Position numbers and translations under genes: made by a program
Part shown: one piece after another, positions 8,251 through 16,345 of the stretch
How positions within the stretch are numbered: position 1 is the stretch's first letter
How the letters are laid out: each line of letters opens with the position of its first letter
NCBI GenBank assembly: GCA_017628305.1
Contig: JAGBZI010000007.1
Location: forward strand, 1-34,464
From: Tidjanibacter sp.
GTDB taxonomy: Bacteria; Bacteroidota; Bacteroidia; Bacteroidales; Rikenellaceae
Direction of reading: 5' to 3'
Length of the DNA: 34,464 nucleotides
Notes under the pieces: generated by a model
The model's input: only the letters and a program-made list of their open reading frames with translations
Database searches by the model: none
What the model was told of the DNA's origin: nothing

Positions 8251-10302
8251 TTAGAGAGGTTTGACCTCGATGAGGTAGTTGAGCTTGAAGGTGGGGTTGA
8301 TATAGGGGTTCGAGCCCTCAACCTCGTAGCTCTTCTTCTCGTCGGCGGTGTACTCGGTCACCAGATATCTCTTGTCGGCATCGAGGCCGCGGAGCTCCAC
8401 GGGCTCGCCATTCCACTCGTCGGCATAGAAGGCGTAGTACATATTGCCATCCTTAGCGATAACATGGCCCTCGGGCTTGTCGAAACCGAGGTCATAGAGG
8501 TTCAGGTAGTCGCCGGTGGAGAGCATATACTCATTGTAAAGACCCACCCATTTCTTATAATATACCTCCTTCTCGGGGGTGAGCAGGTAGTCTACGAGCA
8601 CATCGTTGTCGAGGTAGTTAACCTTCACATTGGGGTTATTCTTGGGCCAAGTGAACTTCGAGCCGAGAACGCCACCAATACCCAATTGGGTTGCGAAGTC
8701 GTCGGCACCATCGGAGAGCTCCACATGGTCGGCATAGTAGGCCATCTTGGGGTTGATAGCGGCGTAGGCCTTACGCTTCATACGAATCTGCGCACTGCTG
8801 GTGGGGTCGGAGGCCACAGCCTGATTCATATAGGGGGTGTGGAAGAAGTTCACAGCGCAACCGCAGGGGCAGAACTGAACAACGGCGTACTCCTTCAGCG
8901 AGCGTGCGGTGTCGTAGATAGCCTTGAAAATCTCGGGCATACGCTCCTGAGCCTGCTCGGGGTAGTCGAGGCCGCTGTGCTCGTTGTAGTCGGGCTCGCA
9001 GAGGTTCATGTGCTGGCCGTCGAGCTTGAGGCCGTCGAAGCCCCAATCGTCAATGAAGCGTTTCACGAGGTCGGTGGTGTACTCCATGGTGTGGGGGTTC
9101 ACGGGCGACAGATAGAAACTATCCCACCACGAGATGTACTCGGGCACCCACTCGTCTGTGAGGAGCTTCATCTCGGGGTGCTCGCGGAGCACCTTGGTGC
9201 CGGGGTCAGCGGCAATGGGAGCCCACCACAGTTTGGCCTTCAGGCCCCTCTTGTGAATCTCGCGGGTGAGGTAACGCATGCGGTGGTCGCCGCCAATACG
9301 CTTGTTGGTCTCCCAGTCGCCCTCGGCAATCTGGTAGCCATCGTCAACATCCACCCACTTGAAGCCCACCTCTTTAACCTTGTCGAGGGTGCCTACAACC
9401 TCCTCGATGGTGAAGGTACGCTCATAGCCCCATGCGCACCACACAGGCTCGAAAGCCTCGGGCTCGCTTTCGGCGGGGGTGATACCCTCGTGGGCATACA
9501 TATAGTTGGAGAAGAGCTGCAGGGGCTCGAAGTAGTCGCCGGTGCTCACAGCGATGAAGGAGCGATCCATGGTGAGGGTGTCGCCCACGGCGAACTCCAG
9601 ACGATCCTCCCACTCGCGCTCGAGCTTCATCTTGGCTGCGCCCTCGCCTGCAACCCTCTCAATGGGCATGTTGATGGTCTTGAGCACAGGCTCAACAAGG
9701 CCCACACTCACACCGCCATCCCTACGCCACAGGGTAACGAAGGGGATGCCGCCACCATAGTCGCAGTTGTTCATGCCAAGGTAGTTCTTCTGGTAGAAAC
9801 CATCCTCCACGGGGAGAATCCAGTTGGCACGCGAGGAGGTGCTGGTGGGCTGGAACGACCACACAACCTCGTCGGAGTCGACAATAGTACGGTTCTGCTC
9901 TGCACTCTTCAGGCGGAGAGCCTTCTTACCGTTGTTGACATACTGAGTCTCGATGAGGAGCATACCATCGAACCCCTCGGGGGCGATGATGGTCTGGATT
10001 TTCTCCACGCCATAGCCACCCTGCGAGTACTCGCCACGGAGGGTGAGAGCCTCACCCTTGGGGGTGGTGTGACGCTCGCTGCTACGGAGGGTCCATGTGT
10101 CGATGGTCACCTCCTCAGCCACAAGTGCGTCGGCCGAGATGTAATCGTTGTGGAAGCTGTCGGTAGCCTCGTTGTTGGAGGTCACACAGCTCTGCATCCT
10201 ACCGTTGAAACGGAGGGTGATGTCGCCATTGGAGATTTCGTTGGTCGAGCAGCTGCCCAGCAACAGAGCCGCAGCCACGCCCAAAATGGTAATCTTCTTC
10301 AT
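8251..10302 (-). CDS. GH36-like alpha-galactosidase/alpha-N-acetylgalactosaminidase, lipoprotein
   Basis: The 683-residue protein starts with a lipoprotein signal ('LLLGSCST'). An N-terminal beta-rich region precedes a clan GH-D TIM barrel: 'CAWGYERTFT', 'FKWVDVDDGYQIAEGDWE', 'KLWWAPIAADPG', 'WGFDGLKLDGQHMN'. Asp428 in 'KLDG' fits the catalytic nucleophile, and Asp499 in 'ASDPTSSAQIRMK' fits the acid/base; a spacing of about 70 residues is seen in other GH36 enzymes. The usual CSGGG-type motif reads 'FCPCGCAVN' instead, so this is a divergent subgroup. The C-terminal beta domain ends 'NYLIEVKPL'. It would release terminal alpha-galactose or alpha-GalNAc. It is the last gene of the leftward operon, 11 bp after the amidohydrolase gene, and the galactosamine genes nearby favour a GalNAc substrate (inference). 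Confidence 0.82.
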   Translation of the reverse strand: MKKITILGVAAALLLGSCSTNEISNGDITLRFNGRMQSCVTSNNEATDSFHNDYISADALVAEEVTIDTWTLRSSERHTTPKGEALTLRGEYSQGGYGVEKIQTIIAPEGFDGMLLIETQYVNNGKKALRLKSAEQNRTIVDSDEVVWSFQPTSTSSRANWILPVEDGFYQKNYLGMNNCDYGGGIPFVTLWRRDGGVSVGLVEPVLKTINMPIERVAGEGAAKMKLEREWEDRLEFAVGDTLTMDRSFIAVSTGDYFEPLQLFSNYMYAHEGITPAESEPEAFEPVWCAWGYERTFTIEEVVGTLDKVKEVGFKWVDVDDGYQIAEGDWETNKRIGGDHRMRYLTREIHKRGLKAKLWWAPIAADPGTKVLREHPEMKLLTDEWVPEYISWWDSFYLSPVNPHTMEYTTDLVKRFIDDWGFDGLKLDGQHMNLCEPDYNEHSGLDYPEQAQERMPEIFKAIYDTARSLKEYAVVQFCPCGCAVNFFHTPYMNQAVASDPTSSAQIRMKRKAYAAINPKMAYYADHVELSDGADDFATQLGIGGVLGSKFTWPKNNPNVKVNYLDNDVLVDYLLTPEKEVYYKKWVGLYNEYMLSTGDYLNLYDLGFDKPEGHVIAKDGNMYYAFYADEWNGEPVELRGLDADKRYLVTEYTADEKKSYEVEGSNPYINPTFKLNYLIEVKPL

Positions 10303-10313
10303 ATCTTATCGTT

Positions 10314-11435
10314 TTAGTTTTTGTACTTTTTGATGAACTTCTCGGCATTCTCATAGTAGATTTTGCGGAGCACCTTGTCGGGCAGGTCGAATGCGCTATA
10401 TGCCCAGTGGTAGCCGAAGTCGGGCTGGTAGATGTGCTCGTCGGCGGTCTCAAGGATGCGGAAGGTGAAGCGATACATGTCGGCCGAGGTGCCGTTGTCG
10501 GTACCGTAGAAGATGCGGTCGGCATACTTCTCGATGAAGCGACGGGTAGCACGAGGAGTGGCAGCCGACTCACCGATACGAGCCGAGATATCAACATACA
10601 CATTGGGGCACTCGTCGAGAATCTTGCCGAGGCGCTCCCAATCGTGGCTCATATTGAGGTAGTGGCATGCGATGAAGGGGGTGTTGGGATGAGCCTTGGC
10701 GGCGTTCACGAAGCACTCCATCACACCGTCGTAGTCGTAGCAACCCTCCACGGTGGTATCCACAGCCCAGTTGGCGCCATTCATCAGACCGTCGTTGTGG
10801 AGGTCGATGGGCTCATACATCCAGATGGGCTCGCCCACATGGATGCTGATGGGCATACCGAGCTTGCCGGCATACTCCAGCACACTCTGCATCTTGGGGT
10901 GGTCGAGGTGGATGTGGGTACCCTTCACAGGACGGGCATACACATCGCCCAGACCCTTGTCAACCATCTCGCCGATACCGAAGGCACCGAGTGCTTTGCA
11001 GCGGTCGAGGTGGGCCTTAGCCCTCTCCTCCCAATCCTCTGCCTCGATATCAGTGTAGTCGAGCGAGCACCACACGGAGAAGCGGTCGGGATACTTGCCA
11101 TAGGCGGCAATCGACTCCTCAAAGGGGGCACCGATCCACTCGCAGTGCATCACATGGGTGTGGCGGATATTACACTCGTCCATGGTCTTCACCCAAGCAG
11201 CAATCTTCTCGGGGTCGGCATCGTTGTAGTCGTGGGAGTGCATGTCGATAACGCCATATTTGGCCCTGTCAACCAAGGTCACGGGGACATTAAAAATCGA
11301 CACGGGGTCGTAGTCTTTCAGCAGATACTCGCCGGCAATCTCGCGGGGAGTCTTCTCGTCGGCACTCTTCTCGGTGCGGGGAGCACATGCCACGCCCACA
11401 AAGGCGCAGATGGCGAAAATAAGGAGTTTTTTCAT
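10314..11435 (-). CDS. Amidohydrolase-2 family metal-dependent hydrolase, lipoprotein
   Basis: The 373-residue protein has a lipoprotein signal ('VGVAC' with Cys17) and a TIM-barrel metal-hydrolase pattern: 'DMHSH' at residues 64-68, 'SIHVGEPIW', 'FIACHYLNMSHDWERLG', 'NVYVDISARIG' and 'IFYGTDNGT' with the late metal-binding aspartate. This fits the amidohydrolase-2 (PF04909) group, which includes decarboxylases, lactonases and hydrolases. It is not NagA-like, and the lipoprotein signal places it outside the cytoplasm. It is the middle gene of the kinase/amidohydrolase/GH36 operon, 47 bp after the kinase and 11 bp before the GH36-like gene. A role on a sugar lactone, ester or amide released from the glycan is possible. 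The substrate is unknown. Confidence 0.78.
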   Translation of the reverse strand: MKKLLIFAICAFVGVACAPRTEKSADEKTPREIAGEYLLKDYDPVSIFNVPVTLVDRAKYGVIDMHSHDYNDADPEKIAAWVKTMDECNIRHTHVMHCEWIGAPFEESIAAYGKYPDRFSVWCSLDYTDIEAEDWEERAKAHLDRCKALGAFGIGEMVDKGLGDVYARPVKGTHIHLDHPKMQSVLEYAGKLGMPISIHVGEPIWMYEPIDLHNDGLMNGANWAVDTTVEGCYDYDGVMECFVNAAKAHPNTPFIACHYLNMSHDWERLGKILDECPNVYVDISARIGESAATPRATRRFIEKYADRIFYGTDNGTSADMYRFTFRILETADEHIYQPDFGYHWAYSAFDLPDKVLRKIYYENAEKFIKKYKN

Positions 11436-11482
11436 CGTTTATTGCTTGGAATTAGTTGTCGTCTGAGGTTAATTTTCATCTC

Positions 11483-12439
11483 TTAGAGTCCCAGCGAGTG
11501 GCCAAAGAGGGCTTGCGAGCGGCGCTCAATCTCCTCGGGCGAGGTGAAGGCACCCGTACCGCCGGCAGCAGTGGTATTCAGCGCACCGGTCATATTGCCA
11601 ATCTCCTGACACTTCTCCAAAGGAAGATCCTTCACAAAGGCGCTGATGAAGCCCGAGTTGAAGCTGTCGCCGGCACCAATGGCATCCACAACATTGCGGT
11701 TGAGGAACGAGGCCAACATGTGGCGGCTGCCATCCTTGCGCACCAAGAGCGAACCCTTCGAGCCCATCTTCACAACCATGGCGTTGCCAAGGTAGGGCAA
11801 CACAGCCTCGATGGCCTCCTCGAGCGACGAGGTGGCTGTGAGAGCCTGCAACTCCTTCTCATTGGGGAGAAATACGGAGATGTGGGGAAGCACCTTGCGG
11901 TAGTCGAGAGCCCACTTCTCGGCGGGGTCCCACTGGGTGTCGAGCGACACGGTGACACCCTTCGAGGTGGCTGCCTCAAGCACCTTGTCGATATCCCTCA
12001 GCAGAGCCGACTGCATGAAGAGCGAGGAGAGGTGGATGTGGCGGCAGTTGTCGAAGACCGAGGGGTCGATATCGTCGTAGCCCATGATATCCATGGCACC
12101 CTGATAGGTGACATTTGCGCGGTCCTCCTCGTAGCTCATAACGATGGTGGCGCCGGTGGCCGAGGCGGGATTCTCAATGAGGTAGTCGGTGGCAACGCCC
12201 TTGGCCTCCAGCGACTCCTTCACGAGGGTGCCGAACGAGTCCTTACCAATCATGCCCACGAAGCACACCCTCGAACCAAGCGACGAGGCGTTGGCTGCGA
12301 AGATGGCGGTGCTACTGCCGAGGGTCAAAAGCATATCGCCTGCAAATTTCTCTTTACCCATCTCAGGGAATCCCTCTATACGGTTGAGGATTACATCGAC
12401 ATTAAGCTCGCCGATGGCTGCAATTTCATATTTTTTCAT
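11483..12439 (-). CDS. PfkB family sugar kinase
   Basis: The 318-residue ribokinase-fold protein starts 'KKYEIAAIGELNVDVILN' and carries the PfkB C-terminal signature 'DAIGAGDSFNSGFI', with catalytic base Asp258. 'LSLDTQWDP'-type and 'LPNEKELQ' segments match PfkB sugar kinases. It is the first gene of the leftward operon and shares a divergent control region with the AgaR-like regulator. Next to AgaS and a tagatose-bisphosphate aldolase subunit, the best guess is tagatose-6-phosphate kinase. GalNAc kinase or a general hexose kinase cannot be excluded from sequence alone. A TATGTTTG promoter element and a TTTCGTTTTGA operator lie upstream. Confidence 0.88.
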   Translation of the reverse strand: MKKYEIAAIGELNVDVILNRIEGFPEMGKEKFAGDMLLTLGSSTAIFAANASSLGSRVCFVGMIGKDSFGTLVKESLEAKGVATDYLIENPASATGATIVMSYEEDRANVTYQGAMDIMGYDDIDPSVFDNCRHIHLSSLFMQSALLRDIDKVLEAATSKGVTVSLDTQWDPAEKWALDYRKVLPHISVFLPNEKELQALTATSSLEEAIEAVLPYLGNAMVVKMGSKGSLLVRKDGSRHMLASFLNRNVVDAIGAGDSFNSGFISAFVKDLPLEKCQEIGNMTGALNTTAAGGTGAFTSPEEIERRSQALFGHSLGL

Positions 12440-12501
12440 TTTTCAAGAGGATAGTAAATGGTTTCGAATTACAAGTATATGATATTTTGCCAAAAAAGCG
12501 C

Positions 12502-12513
12502 TCAAAACGAAAC
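12502..12513 (-). promoter_or_regulatory. Putative AgaR-like operator in the kinase operon leader
   Basis: On the minus strand this reads GTTTCGTTTTGA. It lies about 10-20 nt downstream of the expected kinase transcript start, where a bound repressor would block elongation. The 11-mer TTTCGTTTTGA recurs at 14825-14835 and inverted at 14902-14912. Confidence 0.5.
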
Positions 12514-12611
12514 CCAATTTCTCGCGCGCAAACATACACGCCCCGCGATACCCACCACCAACCAACGAATTATCAAACAATTACCCCACCCCAACAGGCT
12601 CAAAAAAAATG

Positions 12612-12657
12612 TTTCGTATCGTTTTGATTTGAATTTCGATTATTTTGTTTACCTTTG
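12612..12657 (+). promoter_or_regulatory. Promoter and operator cluster of the AgaR-like regulator
   Basis: The -7 element TACCTTTG (12650-12657) and a TTTG at 12628-12631 form a promoter with an 18-bp spacer. TTTCG at 12612 and 12634 and TCGTTTTGA at 12619-12627 overlap or flank the -33 position, which fits autorepression. The transcript would start near 12663, about 60 nt before the gene. Confidence 0.5.
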
Positions 12658-12721
12658 CACAGACCTCCCGTAAGGAGCGTCGACCCAAAACCACACTACT
12701 AACCAAATCAAACTCTCAATT

Positions 12722-13513
12722 ATGGATGTTTATGGCTCCACAAAGGGGCGTCGTTCAATGATTCTCCAGAAACTCAAGAGCAACTCTTCGGTCTCCGTGT
12801 CGGAGCTCAGCCGAGAGTTCGGAGTGTCGGAAGTTACAATTCGTAAGGACCTCAATATTCTCTACGAGCGAAACCTCGTAATTCGCACCCACGGAGGCGC
12901 CATCCTCGGCTCCAACCCTGTGACCACCTACGAGGATGTTCACATCAACTCCAAGCGACTTATCCACTACCGCGAAAAGAAGGCCATCGGCAAGGCGGCA
13001 GCAGCCCTCATCAACGACGGCGACACCATCATGCTTGACTCCGGAACAACCACCCTCGAGATTGCCCGCAACCTCCACAAATTCCAACACCTGACCATCA
13101 TCACCAACGCCATCAATGTGGCCGTCGAGTTGCTGACCTACAAGAGGTTCAATGTGATATTGATTGGTGGCAACCTCCGCGAAACCAGCCAGTCGACCGT
13201 AGGCCCCGTGTCGGAGTCGGTGCTCAAAATGTTCTACTGCGACAAGCTCTTTCTCGGCGTCGACAGCTTCAACCTCGAGAGTGGACTATCGACCCCCAAC
13301 ATCGAGGAGGCCAACATCAATCAGGTGATGATGTCGAGGGCCAAGGAGGTGATTGCCGTCTTCGACTCCAGCAAAATCAACAAGCGTGCACTCGCCTTCA
13401 TCGCCCCCATCGACAAGATCGACACCATCGTCACCGACGACGGCATGTCGATGAAGTTGCGCACACAGGTCAAGTCGTCCAACATCAATCTGGTGGTTGT
13501 GTCGGCACAGTAG
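12722..13513 (+). CDS. DeoR-family transcriptional repressor, AgaR-like
   Basis: The 263-residue protein has an N-terminal winged helix-turn-helix of DeoR type ('VSVSELSREFGVSEVTIRKD', then 'IRTHGGA' at residues 55-60), and a C-terminal sugar-phosphate-sensing domain with 'LDSGTTTLEIARNL', 'IGGNLRETSQSTVGP' and 'DKLFLGVDSFNLESGLSTP'. This pattern and length match the AgaR subgroup, which represses amino-sugar genes until a phosphorylated sugar binds. It lies between the leftward kinase operon and the agaS-led array, whose promoters both carry TTTCG-type repeats. Family membership is firm; the AgaR role is inferred from context. It ends in a strong two-way terminator. Confidence 0.9.
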   Translation: MDVYGSTKGRRSMILQKLKSNSSVSVSELSREFGVSEVTIRKDLNILYERNLVIRTHGGAILGSNPVTTYEDVHINSKRLIHYREKKAIGKAAAALINDGDTIMLDSGTTTLEIARNLHKFQHLTIITNAINVAVELLTYKRFNVILIGGNLRETSQSTVGPVSESVLKMFYCDKLFLGVDSFNLESGLSTPNIEEANINQVMMSRAKEVIAVFDSSKINKRALAFIAPIDKIDTIVTDDGMSMKLRTQVKSSNINLVVVSAQ

Positions 13514-13561
13514 CCATCCTTGAGGCCCACAAACATTGGGCGGGCGATACAGACAATAGAC

Positions 13562-13594
13562 AAAAAACGGCAGACGAGGAGTCTGCCGTTTTTT
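13562..13594. terminator. Bidirectional intrinsic terminator between the regulator and the PHP gene
   Basis: A perfect 14-bp stem, AAAAAACGGCAGAC (13562-13575) with GTCTGCCGTTTTTT (13581-13594), has a 5-nt loop. A/T runs at both ends allow use on both strands, stopping the converging regulator and PHP-gene transcripts. Confidence 0.92.
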
Positions 13595-13597
13595 GGT

Positions 13598-14614
13598 TTA
13601 CCTAATGGCATAGGGTTGCGTGAAAGTGGCGCCGCCGGGGCCATAGAGCACCGCCCTCAAATATTTGGCAACACCCTCACACTCTGCATAGTTGATGCTC
13701 TCTCCCGTGGCTACCACACGCCCACAAGAGATCCACTCCACACGGTCTGCATGGGCCGCATCGATGGTGATGGTGGCCGCCTTGGGGTCATGGGAAATGG
13801 CCCTCACGGCAGGCACCTCGCCCTCGGCACCCTCCACCAAGAGGGGGGTCGAAAAGAGCATTGCACCCTCGGTCATGCAGCGTCGCACAGCCTCGGGCGT
13901 GCGCTCGGTGGTCACCATTGTGGTCCACCCCTTGCCTGCCATACTCGTGGAGTGCGCGTCGTCGCTCGAGGTGCCCCACACCCTGCGCTCGGGCATCAAC
14001 ATGGTGAGCAGTTCGTCCCACAATTTGATGGAGTTGTTGCGCTTGAACTGACCCACATTCAGCACCTCCATACCATACACATTCTCATAGTTCCTGAAGA
14101 CCTCGGCAGAGAACTCAGCACGGCAGATGTCGCCGCTACGCATGGGGTGAGCAAGGTAGATGATACCCCCATCCTCACCCACCTGACGGATGCTCTCCTC
14201 AAAGCCCACCGTGGTGGCAGGTCCCGTGCCGGGAAGGTCGAGCCAATCGCAAAAATAGGAGCAGAGGTTGTCGTTCTTACTCAGCTCATTAGCCTCGATG
14301 GCCACCAGCCTGCTCGACCCCCTGCCATAGTCGTCCCAAGGGTAGCTCACATAGTCGTGGTCCGTGAGAGCCACGACATCATATCCCAGCTCCTCGTAGC
14401 GGTCAATCTGCTCGGCCGGGGTGACGGTTGTGCCCTCCTCGGGGCCATGCTCGATGGTGGAGTTGGCGGTGTGCACATGGAGCGCCGAACGGAGCTGAAG
14501 AGTGGTGCTCCAATCCACCTCGGCATAGGGGTCGTAGACCACCTCCACTCGAGGGGTGCAGCCCCCCAAAAGAAGCAGCGAAAGGAGCGAGAAAAGCGGT
14601 GTAAAATTCTTCAT
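13598..14614 (-). CDS. PHP-domain metallophosphoesterase-like lipoprotein
   Basis: The 338-residue protein has a lipoprotein signal ('LLLLGGCT', Cys19) and the metal-binding motifs of the PHP superfamily: 'LHVHT' at residues 45-49, 'ALTDHD' ending at 87, 'IIYLAHPMRSGD', and 'GTSSDDAHS'. PHP proteins hydrolyse phosphate esters with two or three metal ions. A lipoprotein form would work in the periplasm or at the cell surface. It converges with the regulator gene and diverges from the agaS array. A TATATTTG promoter element (14674-14681) and a TTTCG-type inverted element (14636-14653) precede it, so it may belong to the same regulon. The substrate is unknown; a phosphorylated sugar is possible. 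Confidence 0.83.
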   Translation of the reverse strand: MKNFTPLFSLLSLLLLGGCTPRVEVVYDPYAEVDWSTTLQLRSALHVHTANSTIEHGPEEGTTVTPAEQIDRYEELGYDVVALTDHDYVSYPWDDYGRGSSRLVAIEANELSKNDNLCSYFCDWLDLPGTGPATTVGFEESIRQVGEDGGIIYLAHPMRSGDICRAEFSAEVFRNYENVYGMEVLNVGQFKRNNSIKLWDELLTMLMPERRVWGTSSDDAHSTSMAGKGWTTMVTTERTPEAVRRCMTEGAMLFSTPLLVEGAEGEVPAVRAISHDPKAATITIDAAHADRVEWISCGRVVATGESINYAECEGVAKYLRAVLYGPGGATFTQPYAIR

Positions 14615-14806
14615 AAATTTAATAGTTTTAGATTGTCGAAACTCGATAGAAACAAAGTGTTAGTAACAGACCTCAAATATAACTATTTTTTTGCGAAAAA
14701 CCAACCTTGGGGGCCATTATTTTTCTTTCGCAGCAGAGCGGAGGTTACATATTGTAAGCAAGCGGGCTGAGAGAGGGCAAAATTATAAGCGAAACGAGGT
14801 TTTAGG

Positions 14807-14850
14807 TTTCATTCTTTCGATTAGTTTCGTTTTGAAGCATAAAATTTCGA
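14807..14850 (+). promoter_or_regulatory. Putative AgaR-like operator array (agaS/susC operon)
   Basis: TTTCAT (14807), TTTCGA (14815), TTTCGTTTTGAA (14825-14836) and TTTCGA (14845) repeat on one face of the helix. Enterobacterial AgaR sites are, as far as I recall, also runs of TTTCRTTT-type repeats, which supports recognition by the neighbouring DeoR-family protein. Confidence 0.5.
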
Positions 14851-14900
14851 TTTTACCCCGCCAAAGCAACATATATATAGCGCGAGCGATGATTGAGGCT

Positions 14901-14913
14901 TTCAAAACGAAAC
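14901..14913 (-). promoter_or_regulatory. Inverted copy of the TTTCGTTTTGAA operator
   Basis: On the minus strand this reads GTTTCGTTTTGAA and contains the same 12-mer as 14825-14836, in opposite orientation with 64 bp between. Paired sites like this could support looping by a multimeric DeoR-family repressor. Confidence 0.45.
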
Positions 14914-15142
14914 CCCACGAAATTAATTCTCCCCCACACTAAACACCACTAACACACTGATTTCCCGAATATTAACCCATCAATGAGGGGAAAACTGCGA
15001 AAAAGTGGGGCAAAAAAAGTATGGAAAGCTCGCGCATTTTGCAGCTAAATGTTTATTTTCGCAATATGTGTGACTATGCACAAACGACAAACACGACACG
15101 AAGAAACTAACAAATACAAACAAAATCAACCCTTTTTCAACC

Positions 15143-16276
15143 ATGATGAATTTGAATTTTCACACCTACAAGGAGATTTGCCAGCAGCCCGAAATGTGGC
15201 TCAAGGCATACGAGATGGTCTGCTCGCGCAAGGCAGAAATCAAGGAGTTTGTAGGCCGCTACATCGACGCCGGCTATAACATCGTTCTCACCGGCGCAGG
15301 CACCTCGGCCTACATCGGCGACGCTCTCGAGAGGGCTCTCTACAACACCTCGTTTGCAGGCTGCCGCAGCATCGCGACCACCGACATCATCACCTCCGCA
15401 GAGCTCTTCTTCAACAAGAGCAGCAAGGTGCTCCTCGTGTCGTTCGCTCGCTCGGGCAACAGCCCCGAGAGCGTTGGTACCATCAACCTTGTGAACAAAA
15501 CCGCCGGCGAGGTGGCCCACATCTTCATCACCTGCAACGAGCAGGGTGAGCTCGCCAAGATGGCCGCCGCAAGCCCCGAGAATACCCTCCTCATGCTCCT
15601 GCCCAAGGAGACCAACGACCTCTCGCTCGCAATGACCAGCAGCTACTCCACCATGCTGCTCACTTGCTCGATGATTGCCAACATCGACAACATCGAGGCT
15701 CACGCCGACTACCTCCGCACCATGGCAGAGAACACCGCCAAGGCTATCGAGAGGTATGAGGGCGCCATCAAGGAGATTGCAAGCCGCCCCTTCAAGCGTG
15801 CCGTATTCCTCGGCACCGGCGAGCTTCAGGGCATCGCAGAGGAGTCGAGGCTCAAACTTCAAGAGCTCACCGACGGCGCCGTGATGTGTGCCTTCGACTC
15901 GTTCCTCGGCTTCCGCCACGGTCCCAAAGCCGTTATCGACAAGGATACCCTGCTGGTATACCTTCTCTCGGAGGAGCCCTCGGTTCAGCGCTATGAGTAT
16001 GACCTCATCCGCCAGATTCGTGCCAACAACGACATCGTAGGCTATGTGGCTATCTCGCAGACCGAGCCCAAGATTGAGGGTGAGTACTTCGACCTCAATG
16101 TTGTTGTGGGCGCCCCCACCGATGAGCACCGCTACTACTCCTGTGTGAGCTATGTTGTTGCATCGCAGCTGCTCGGCATGTTCAAGTCGATCGACATGGG
16201 CCTCAGCCCCGATGCTCCCTCCGTTTCGGGCAACATCTCGAGGGTTGTTGAGGGCGTAATCATCTACGAGGACTAA
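15143..16276 (+). CDS. agaS: AgaS-type SIS-domain sugar-phosphate isomerase/deaminase
   Basis: The 377-residue protein carries two SIS domains and matches AgaS along its length: 'TGAGTSAYIGD' at residues 50-60, 'SFARSGNSPESV' near 100-111, 'AMTSSYSTM', 'FLGTGELQGIAEES', 'GFRHGPKAV' near 256-264 and the C-terminal 'SGNISRVVEGVIIYED'. AgaS deaminates and isomerises galactosamine-6-phosphate to tagatose-6-phosphate in the cytoplasm. Two ATG codons stand in tandem at the start; the second (15146) is equally possible. It is the first gene of the long rightward array, 69 bp before the KbaZ-like gene, and defines the locus as galactosamine-type catabolism. Confidence 0.9.
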   Translation: MMNLNFHTYKEICQQPEMWLKAYEMVCSRKAEIKEFVGRYIDAGYNIVLTGAGTSAYIGDALERALYNTSFAGCRSIATTDIITSAELFFNKSSKVLLVSFARSGNSPESVGTINLVNKTAGEVAHIFITCNEQGELAKMAAASPENTLLMLLPKETNDLSLAMTSSYSTMLLTCSMIANIDNIEAHADYLRTMAENTAKAIERYEGAIKEIASRPFKRAVFLGTGELQGIAEESRLKLQELTDGAVMCAFDSFLGFRHGPKAVIDKDTLLVYLLSEEPSVQRYEYDLIRQIRANNDIVGYVAISQTEPKIEGEYFDLNVVVGAPTDEHRYYSCVSYVVASQLLGMFKSIDMGLSPDAPSVSGNISRVVEGVIIYED

Positions 16277-16345
16277 TCCCCGCCCCCTGAACAAGGACAA
16301 AAACAAACAACTATAATTTTCCACAATTCAAACCAAAACAAACAA

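Larger units (their letters stand above)
12440..12721. promoter_or_regulatory. Divergent control region between the kinase operon and the AgaR-like regulator
   Basis: This region holds two promoters facing away from each other and several TTTCG-type elements. Leftward: a TATGTTTG element on the minus strand (12529-12536) with TTGG 21 bp further out. Rightward: TACCTTTG (12650-12657) with TTTG 18 bp upstream. The elements are GTTTCGTTTTGA on the minus strand (12502-12513), a cluster TTTCG-TATCG-TTTTGA-TTTGAA-TTTCG (12612-12639), and TTTCGAATT at 12462-12470. The arrangement suggests that one repressor controls both directions. Confidence 0.6.
14615..15142. promoter_or_regulatory. Long divergent control region with TTTCG repeat array upstream of agaS
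   Basis: This 528-bp region between the PHP gene and agaS contains no supported gene. On the minus strand it holds the PHP promoter element TATATTTG (14674-14681), with TTGG 19 bp further out, and an element reading GTTTCTATCGAGTTTCGA at 14653-14636. On the plus strand TTTC(G/A) steps occur at 14807, 14815, 14825 and 14845, spaced 8, 10 and 20 bp, and an inverted TTCAAAACGAAA lies at 14901-14912. Two further TTTCG elements lie near 14726 and, inverted, 14789. A weak -7 candidate for agaS is TATTTTCG at 15054-15061. The leader before agaS is A/C-rich. Confidence 0.6.

Noticed and set aside
8248..10317. Long plus-strand open frame opposite the GH36-like gene (689 codons)
   Set aside because: It is an antisense shadow produced by high-GC codon usage. 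The minus-strand product has a lipoprotein signal and catalytic motifs.
12458..12673. 71-codon ORF between the kinase and regulator genes
   Set aside because: It spans both divergent promoters and operators and has no protein-like pattern.
14691..14942. 83-codon ORF in the agaS upstream region
   Set aside because: It overlaps the operator repeats and promoter elements, has no domain or plausible leader, and its composition is non-coding.
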